A stretch of 42,447 nt of DNA from assembly GCA_018061945.1 (NCBI GenBank), contig JAGOTD010000007.1:1-42447 (forward strand), written 5' to 3'. The notes beneath the pieces are model-generated. The model was not told the DNA's origin. It did not search any database and worked only from the letters and a program-made list of their open reading frames with translations. Made by a program: the position numbers and the translations under genes. This document shows, one piece after another, positions 37,403-42,447 of the stretch (its first letter is position 1; every line of letters starts with the position of its first letter). Source of the stretch: Candidatus Peribacteraceae bacterium. GTDB taxonomy: Bacteria; Patescibacteriota; Gracilibacteria; Peribacterales; Peribacteraceae.

Positions 37403-40105
37403 CTATTCATTGATCCCATGACACTTCTTGTACTTCTTGCCACTCCCACACGGACACGGATCGTTGCGACCAACTTTGTCGGCGGATTTTTGCGGCTGCG
37501 CCTTCATTTCTTGCACTTCGTCGGCAGCACCGAGTGTCTGTAAAGCACTTTCGATTTGATCCGCATTCGTCTGCAAATTCTCGTCGTTGGCCTCGAGCAT
37601 CACACGCGGTGCAGCAAACTGATTGAAGTCGGTCTGGAGCAATGCGCGGACCATTGTCGCATCGATATTCAGCAGCAATTTCTGGAACAAACGGAAACCC
37701 TGATCCTGATATTCAATGAGCGGATCGCGCTGCGCGTAGCCCGAAAATGCCACCTGCTCGCGCAAGTGCGCCATCGTGTCGATATGATCCATCCAGTGCA
37801 TGTCGATCGCTTGTAAAATAAGAATCTGCTCGGCACGACTGACCATAATCGCATCGTACTGCTTACACTTTTCTTCGTAGAACGAGGAAATAGTTTTGAT
37901 CATCGCCTCTTTGAGTTTATCCGTATCGCCAAATAACTTAAGCTGATCGAGCGTGATAATAGAAGGAAGCTGCGGATGAAGAGTCGCAATGCCAGCCAGT
38001 AATTCTGGCAATTGCCAGTTCTCGCTATCATCGGCCGATGCATATTGCGTCACCAAAATATCAATTTCCTTCTCAATCGCCGCAAACACATCCTGATGAA
38101 GTGATCCTGCAGATTCGTAATTCGTAATTCGTAATTCATGATTCGCTTCCGGTTCACCATTTTTTTGCTCCTGATTCTGAGATTCATAGATCTTCACCAA
38201 CAATTTCTGCCTGCGCTTGTACATAATTTCTCTGTGTTTGTTCATGACATCGTCGTACTGCACCACGTGACGGCGTGTATCGAAGTTGCGGCCTTCCACT
38301 TTCTTCTGCGCACTCTCAATTGAGCGCGATACCATGCCGTTTTCCAGTGGCACATCTTCCGGCACGTTCAAACGTTCCATCATGGACTTAAGCCTGTCGC
38401 CACCAAACAGACGCATGAGTTCGTCTTCCATGGAGACGAAAAATTGGCTCTCGCCCGGATCTCCCTGACGTCCGGCGCGACCACGTAGCTGGTTATCGAT
38501 GCGTCGTGCCTCGTGGCGTTCTGTTCCAAGGATCACCAGTCCACCGAGTTCTTTGACACCTTCGCCAAGTTTGATATCTGTTCCGCGACCGGCCATGTTC
38601 GTCGCAATCGTGATCGTTCCTTTTTGTCCGGCATTGGCGACGATATCCGCTTCTTTATCGTGCTGCTTGGCATTCAAAACCACGTGCGGGATCTTCATGT
38701 CGGTGAGCAGGAAACTCATCGCTTCGGATTTCTCGATCGACGTTGTACCGATGAGAACCGGCTGGCCTTTTTCGTGACGTTCCTTGGCGATGCTAGCAAC
38801 CGCTTCGAACTTGGCTTTGACAGTTCTGTAGACCGCATCGGCCTTGTCGGCGCGGACCATGTTTCTGTGCGTGGGAATGACAATCGTATCGAGCTTATAG
38901 ATCGACTGAAATTCCTCCTCTTCGGTCTTGGCAGTTCCTGTCATACCCGCAAGTTTTTCGTAGAGGCGGAAATAGTTTTGGAATGTGATAGTCGCCAGTG
39001 TCTTGCTTTCGCGCTGCACCTCGACTCCTTCTTTCGCTTCGATAGCTTGATGCAATCCGTGCGAGTAACGACGACCAGGCATCAGGCGACCCGTAAATTC
39101 ATCCACGATGATGATCTCCCCTTCTTTGACGACGTAATCCACATCGCGCTGGAAAATGGCGTGCGCTTTGAGCGCCTGTTCAATGTGATGCACTTCCTCA
39201 AATCCGCGCTCGGTATAGATGTTTTCCACACCCAGCAATTGTTCCATGTGACGAATACCTTCCTCGGTGAGTGTCGCTGCACGTTGCTTTTCGTCTTTCT
39301 GGAAATGCACCTCCGGCTGCAGCTGCGTCACATACTGCGCGTACTGGCTGTATTTGCCGGTACTCTCGCCGGCGGGCTGACTGATAATGAGCGGCGTGCG
39401 CGCTTCGTCGATGAGGATGGAGTCTACTTCATCCACAATCGCGTAGTGGAGCGTGCGCTGGACCTGGCGCTCGAGCGTGATACTCATGTTGTCGCGCAGG
39501 TAGTCGAATCCGAATTCGTTGTTGGTGCCGTACGTCACATCAGCTGCATACGCTTCTTTGCGCCCATCGTGGGGAATGCCGTGAACGATAATACCAACCG
39601 TGAGTCCGAGTGCTTTGTAGAGAAGTCCCATCCAAGTTGCATCGCGCTTGGCGAGGTAATCGTTAACCGTCACAACGTGCACGCCTTTTCCGGTGAGAGC
39701 ATTCAAATACACCGGCAATGTACAGACGAGTGTTTTACCTTCTCCTGTGCGCATTTCGCCAATACACCCACGATGCAGTGCAATGCCGCCCAAAATCTGC
39801 ACATCGAATGGAATCATGTCCCACGTAAAGGTCTGCTGACCGATTTGCATAGTGGAACCGACGAGCAGTTCGCACGCGCGGATAGCGGTCGCAAATGCCT
39901 CGGGTAAAATACTGTCGAGACTCTCGCCCTTGGCGACGCGATCTTTGAATTCCTGCGTTTTCTTAGGCAGATCGTCGAGCGTGAGTGCAGCAATAGCCGG
40001 CGTTGCCTGCATAGTACGAACATCCTTGACCATCGGCCACAGTTTGTTGAGCTCTTTTTTATTGGGGTCACCGAGTAACTTATTGAGAGAATCCATGATA
40101 GCCAT
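37403..40105 (-). CDS. secA: Preprotein translocase ATPase SecA
   Basis: A 900-aa protein with all SecA parts. Walker A is [10 protein letters not shown], the DEAD-box segment [19 protein letters not shown], a preprotein cross-linking domain follows, then [23 protein letters not shown] and [20 protein letters not shown]. The C-terminal zinc motif [13 protein letters not shown] is at the very end. It drives Sec-dependent export at SecYEG. Residues about 652-665 ([14 protein letters not shown]) are encoded by a copy of the dispersed TAATTCGT repeat, inserted in frame in the helical C-terminal half. TACACT ends 8 nt before the ATG. Monocistronic. Confidence 0.98.
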   Translation of the reverse strand: MAIMDSLNKLLGDPNKKELNKLWPMVKDVRTMQATPAIAALTLDDLPKKTQEFKDRVAKGESLDSILPEAFATAIRACELLVGSTMQIGQQTFTWDMIPFDVQILGGIALHRGCIGEMRTGEGKTLVCTLPVYLNALTGKGVHVVTVNDYLAKRDATWMGLLYKALGLTVGIIVHGIPHDGRKEAYAADVTYGTNNEFGFDYLRDNMSITLERQVQRTLHYAIVDEVDSILIDEARTPLIISQPAGESTGKYSQYAQYVTQLQPEVHFQKDEKQRAATLTEEGIRHMEQLLGVENIYTERGFEEVHHIEQALKAHAIFQRDVDYVVKEGEIIIVDEFTGRLMPGRRYSHGLHQAIEAKEGVEVQRESKTLATITFQNYFRLYEKLAGMTGTAKTEEEEFQSIYKLDTIVIPTHRNMVRADKADAVYRTVKAKFEAVASIAKERHEKGQPVLIGTTSIEKSEAMSFLLTDMKIPHVVLNAKQHDKEADIVANAGQKGTITIATNMAGRGTDIKLGEGVKELGGLVILGTERHEARRIDNQLRGRAGRQGDPGESQFFVSMEDELMRLFGGDRLKSMMERLNVPEDVPLENGMVSRSIESAQKKVEGRNFDTRRHVVQYDDVMNKHREIMYKRRQKLLVKIYESQNQEQKNGEPEANHELRITNYESAGSLHQDVFAAIEKEIDILVTQYASADDSENWQLPELLAGIATLHPQLPSIITLDQLKLFGDTDKLKEAMIKTISSFYEEKCKQYDAIMVSRAEQILILQAIDMHWMDHIDTMAHLREQVAFSGYAQRDPLIEYQDQGFRLFQKLLLNIDATMVRALLQTDFNQFAAPRVMLEANDENLQTNADQIESALQTLGAADEVQEMKAQPQKSADKVGRNDPCPCGSGKKYKKCHGINE
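38112..38150 (-). repeat. TAATTCGT-family repeat inside the secA coding sequence
   Basis: Plus-strand sequence GATTCGTAATTCGTAATTCG, then TAATTCATGATTCGCTTCC. The last part matches the copy upstream of rpmB (TTCGCTTCC ending). It is a multiple of three and leaves the secA frame open. Confidence 0.85.
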
Positions 40106-40182
40106 ATGGTTGCAGTGTAGCGAAAAATGAGTGCATACAGTAGCAGAAAAACCCTACCGAAACACACTCAAATCGAAACAAT

Positions 40183-40662
40183 TTATGCAATTTCTACAGC
40201 CAGACGAGACATCAACGCAGCAGTCGCTTGCTCAACTGAAGTAACAACAGCAACAACTTGCGAATGTGAGCGTAGCACCCGCTCTTGCTCAGGTGTCATT
40301 TCCATAGCGCTCGGAACAACAACAGTAACAGGAAGCTGCACGCCTCTCATAACTGCGTCAACGTACTCTGCAAACGGTGGCAAGTGACTAGGGAGTTGCT
40401 TTTCGGGAACGCGAGCCATTTCAAGAACTGCCCCCTGCACTCCTTCACCGTCTGCAATGTGCAGAAGCTGATTTTTATCCTCTGGACGATGAGGAGTCGC
40501 AACGATGCGTGCAATAATTGGCAAGACACTATCGCGGACTGCACCTACCTGTTCTCGCACTGTGTCTGGCATAAAAGGCTCTTCGCTTCCGTTACGACCA
40601 TATAATGTAACAAGTGTATGGCCATCCATTTGAAATTGCTGATCATCTGATTCGACTGACAT
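40183..40662 (-). CDS. Hypothetical cytoplasmic protein (159 aa)
   Basis: MSVESDDQQFQMDGHTLVTL, then YGRNGSEEPFMPDTVREQVG and a VLPIIARIVATPHRPEDKNQ segment; the C-terminal half has VQLPVTVVVPSAMEMTPEQE RVLRSHSQVVAVVTSVEQAT. Alternating beta and helix without membrane segments. I do not recognise a family. ATG 40662 is preferred over the upstream in-frame ATG at 40704, because a TTTACCTCTTCTTTT leader like that of ndk precedes it. It lies upstream of secA on the same strand, separated by the secA promoter. Confidence 0.7.
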   Translation of the reverse strand: MSVESDDQQFQMDGHTLVTLYGRNGSEEPFMPDTVREQVGAVRDSVLPIIARIVATPHRPEDKNQLLHIADGEGVQGAVLEMARVPEKQLPSHLPPFAEYVDAVMRGVQLPVTVVVPSAMEMTPEQERVLRSHSQVVAVVTSVEQATAALMSRLAVEIA

Positions 40663-40772
40663 AAAAGAAGAGGTAAAAAGATAGTGCCTCTGTATAGAGC
40701 TCACTTTCTTCCAACGCCATTTTCTGAGTAAAAATATATATTTATCTATATTTCTGTTATATTTATAACACT

Positions 40773-41420
40773 ATGTTGCGCCTAGCTGATGTGATAGAGG
40801 ACGTGTGTCTGGGAAATCCTTTACTACAATTCGGTTTACAGCACCGGCTTTTGAATCTCTCACAGGTTGCTGCATACATTCAACCGCTGCTGGAAGTGAA
40901 AGCGAAGAAAGAAGTGCAAACACAGACAATTCTGATGGCACTGTCGCGCTTGCAAAAACGCATGAAGAAAACGAGCACAGAGCGCGACGATTTTCGTATC
41001 AAACATCTGTTCATCCAGAGCAATCTCACTACCAGTACATTTGCAAAAACTCCGACGATTCACAGTGCCGCACAAGAAGTATACGCACAAATCCAAGCGA
41101 AAAAAGGGTTCATCGCCATCTCCGAAAGCATCGGCGAAATAACACTGATTACCGAAGATCAATATGAATCGTTGATTCATGATTTGATCAAAGCCAAGCC
41201 AAAATTCAGCCACAGTCACTTAAGCTCTATCGGTGTGACCTTCGATGAAAAATATACGACGATCCCCGGCTTCATCTACATCATCTTGCAGCAATTACTT
41301 TTGCTGCATATTAACGTCATCGAAATCACATCCACGTTTACCGAAATCGTTTTATATATTGATGAAAAAGATACGAAGATGGCGTTTGAGGCGTTGCACC
41401 GTTTATTTGTGCGCAAATAA
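40773..41420 (+). CDS. Protein with C-terminal ACT-like domain
   Basis: A 215-aa protein. The N-terminal half (MLRLADVIEDVCLGNPLLQF, GLQHRLLNLSQVAAYIQPLL, TILMALSRLQKRMKK) looks like a helical, possibly DNA-binding region. The C-terminal part contains TTIPGFIYIILQQLLLLHIN VIEITSTFTEIVLYIDEKD, the beta-alpha-beta pattern of an ACT domain as in aspartokinase (ligand-binding loop followed by EI-STFTEI). It may be a small-molecule-sensing regulator. This is a pattern reading, not a firm assignment. TATATT ends 9 nt before the ATG in an A/T-rich promoter stretch. Confidence 0.7.
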   Translation: MLRLADVIEDVCLGNPLLQFGLQHRLLNLSQVAAYIQPLLEVKAKKEVQTQTILMALSRLQKRMKKTSTERDDFRIKHLFIQSNLTTSTFAKTPTIHSAAQEVYAQIQAKKGFIAISESIGEITLITEDQYESLIHDLIKAKPKFSHSHLSSIGVTFDEKYTTIPGFIYIILQQLLLLHINVIEITSTFTEIVLYIDEKDTKMAFEALHRLFVRK

Positions 41421-41431
41421 ACGGAACTGCC

Positions 41432-41489
41432 AAAGACCAACTCTCAACTCTCAATTTTTTGGTAGTTGGTTTTTGGAAATTGGGAGTTT
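41432..41489. repeat. Inverted doublet of the TTGGGAGTTGG-type repeat
   Basis: CCAACTCTCAACTCTCAA on the left and TTGGTTTTTGGAAATTGGGA on the right flank TTTTTTGGTAG. It lies between convergent genes and could terminate both. A related arm is at about 12612-12630. Confidence 0.65.
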
Positions 41490-42096
41490 ACGCTTCGCGT
41501 CCATACCACGGCACTAATGTCTGATTTGGCTTATAATCAAGCTTTATCAGCAATTCCGATAGCACCGATTCCACACTCAGCAAATCCGGCACCTCAGATA
41601 CTTTCAAAATCTCCCGATGTTCCGGAATTAATTCACCGACAAATATTGATTCAGGTTCAATCATCGCCTTTGCATCATCAATGCTGATCAATTGCGCCTG
41701 TGGCCACTGCACTGCAAACTTCCCAAATCCACGAATGAACAAAAGCGCTTTCTTAGTGGAATGCAGCCAGACAAAATCTTTTTGATGATGAGCACACGCC
41801 GACTGCAAATCACTACCGTGCAAACCAGCTGACGGAATACCGAGCGCAAAGCTAAGTGTATTGCAGAGCGCTGCGCCCACACGCAAACTCATAAATCCAC
41901 CCGGCCCTTCCAGCAGTGCAATATGTGTTAGATCATGGAGCGTCAAATTTGCATCAGCAAGTAAGCCTGAAATGGCTGGCATAAGACCTGCTTCATCGGT
42001 ATTTTCTGCTACCGAATTGGTACCAAGCACCTGCTTTTCGTCCACAATGGCGAAAAAAGGCGAGCTGCCGGCGATAGCTATAAAGAGGATTTTCAT
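41488..42096 (-). CDS. tsaB: tRNA threonylcarbamoyladenosine biosynthesis protein TsaB
   Basis: A 202-aa protein, MKILFIAIAGSSPFFAIVDE at the start, with MPAISGLLADANLTLHDLTH, IALLEGPGGFMSLRVGAALC NTLSFALGIPSAGL. The G-P-G-x-F-x-S-L-R-x-G motif is the TsaB signature (actin-like ATPase fold). It partners TsaD and TsaE for t6A37 in tRNAs reading ANN codons; neither partner is here. The start at 42096 is chosen from the family N-terminus; the 12 codons upstream lie in the promoter region. Confidence 0.93.
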   Translation of the reverse strand: MKILFIAIAGSSPFFAIVDEKQVLGTNSVAENTDEAGLMPAISGLLADANLTLHDLTHIALLEGPGGFMSLRVGAALCNTLSFALGIPSAGLHGSDLQSACAHHQKDFVWLHSTKKALLFIRGFGKFAVQWPQAQLISIDDAKAMIEPESIFVGELIPEHREILKVSEVPDLLSVESVLSELLIKLDYKPNQTLVPWYGREA

Positions 42097-42137
42097 TGAT
42101 AAATAAGCCAAACATACGGTACCATGAACCAAAATGA

Positions 42138-42165
42138 TTGTAAAAGTTTGACAATTTCATATAAT
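42138..42165 (+). promoter_or_regulatory. Promoter of the last gene, near-leaderless
   Basis: TTGTAA at 42138-42143, 16-nt spacer, TATAAT at 42160-42165, then 8 nt to the ATG at 42174. An alternative TTGACA lies at 42148-42153. Confidence 0.65.
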
Positions 42166-42166
42166 T

Positions 42167-42180
42167 GTTTCATATGAAAC
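42167..42180. promoter_or_regulatory. Perfect 14-bp palindrome spanning the start codon
   Basis: GTTTCATATGAAAC reads the same on both strands, with the ATG start codon at its centre. It sits just after the -10 and would block both transcription start and translation start if bound. Confidence 0.6.
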
Positions 42181-42447
42181 GTTCATCACCTTTATCGCCT
42201 ACACGAATGCAAAATCCTGTAAGACCAGGCTATGTGCGAGTGGAAAAAGACAATAATGTGTATGAAGTACCATTGAGAGATGGTCAGGATCAAAGAAAGA
42301 GCAAAATGACTCAAGCTCTCTGGAGACTTCGCTGCGACTTTGCTGAGACCATGGCATTATTGGAAATGCCGAAGACGAGCATCGAGAACTCAGTAGAAGC
42401 GCTTATGACAAGAATCACGGACCAATTGAAGGAAGTCCTTAAAATAA
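42174..42447 (+). CDS. Partial hypothetical protein, cut by the right edge
   Basis: 91 codons visible: MKRSSPLSPTRMQNPVRPGY VRVEKDNNVYEVPLRDGQDQ, then RKSKMTQALWRLRCDFAETM and a helical end (MPKTSIENSVEALMTRITDQ LKEVLKI). No family recognised. Charged and probably soluble. It is divergent from tsaB, and a palindrome overlaps its start codon, suggesting possible autoregulation or a repressor-type control. Confidence 0.65.
   Translation, partial: MKRSSPLSPTRMQNPVRPGYVRVEKDNNVYEVPLRDGQDQRKSKMTQALWRLRCDFAETMALLEMPKTSIENSVEALMTRITDQLKEVLKI

Noticed and set aside
38513..39907. 464-codon plus-strand ORF
   Set aside because: Entirely antisense to secA, whose motifs are unambiguous; the open frame follows from secA codon use.

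Overview
The window looks like a chromosomal segment of a Candidate Phyla Radiation (Patescibacteria) bacterium, possibly of the Peregrinibacteria/Peribacteria type. This is inferred from a divergent 16S rRNA, a small type IV secretion pilin-like protein of a family common in CPR genomes, an rpsF-rpsR pair lacking ssb and rplI, and scattered single-gene transcription units. The standard code is used: TGA ends clear genes such as the ECF sigma factor and the VanW protein. I cannot fix the taxon from sequence reading alone.

Layout. 1-3.4 kb: ECF sigma factor coupled to a cut-off partner gene, ribosomal protein bL28, a large membrane glycosyltransferase, tRNA-Ser(GGA). 3.8-9.7 kb: pheT, a cobalamin adenosyltransferase, bL34 (a 47-aa gene that is easily missed), an M16 protease, an antitoxin-like small ORF, ndk. 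9.8-17.3 kb: S41 protease, a DUF1858-HesB fusion, RNase HI, a VanW-family protein, recO, ftsX, a TPR protein and the pilin-like protein. 17.5-23.9 kb: class A penicillin-binding protein, a DUF559 gene broken by a TGA and flanked by inverted hairpin repeats, yebC with a duplicated start, rpsR-rpsF, and an unknown membrane protein. 24.0-26.1 kb: a solitary 16S rRNA gene with its own promoter, processing stem and terminator. 26.1-33.6 kb: small unknown genes and sufD, sufB and sufC separated by unrelated genes (YkvA-like, RDD, SIMPL, secreted protein). 33.7-42.4 kb: adenylate kinase, 2Fe-2S ferredoxin, a four-helix-bundle (S23/IVP-like) gene enclosed by inverted repeats, TPR protein, DNA polymerase III delta', secA, an ACT-domain-like protein, tsaB and a cut-off last gene.

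How it works together. Two themes stand out. (1) Gene starts: more than 20 genes have a -10 hexamer (TATACT, TACACT, TACTCT and similar) ending only 6-9 nt before the ATG, so transcription should begin at or next to the start codon. Most of the other starts have C/T-rich leaders, and I found no convincing Shine-Dalgarno sequence. The 16S anti-SD core is altered from CCUCC to UCUCC. (2) Nearly every intergenic gap holds a copy of one of about ten dispersed repeat families, usually as inverted doublets. Two small genes (DUF559 and the four-helix-bundle gene) sit inside inverted copies of such repeats in cassettes of about 0.5 kb, one repeat lies in frame inside secA, and one insertion seems to have duplicated the first eight codons of yebC. 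Iron-sulfur assembly (SufBCD, ferredoxin, HesB-like fusion) is the clearest shared pathway; envelope biogenesis (PBP, FtsX, VanW, SecA, proteases) is the other.
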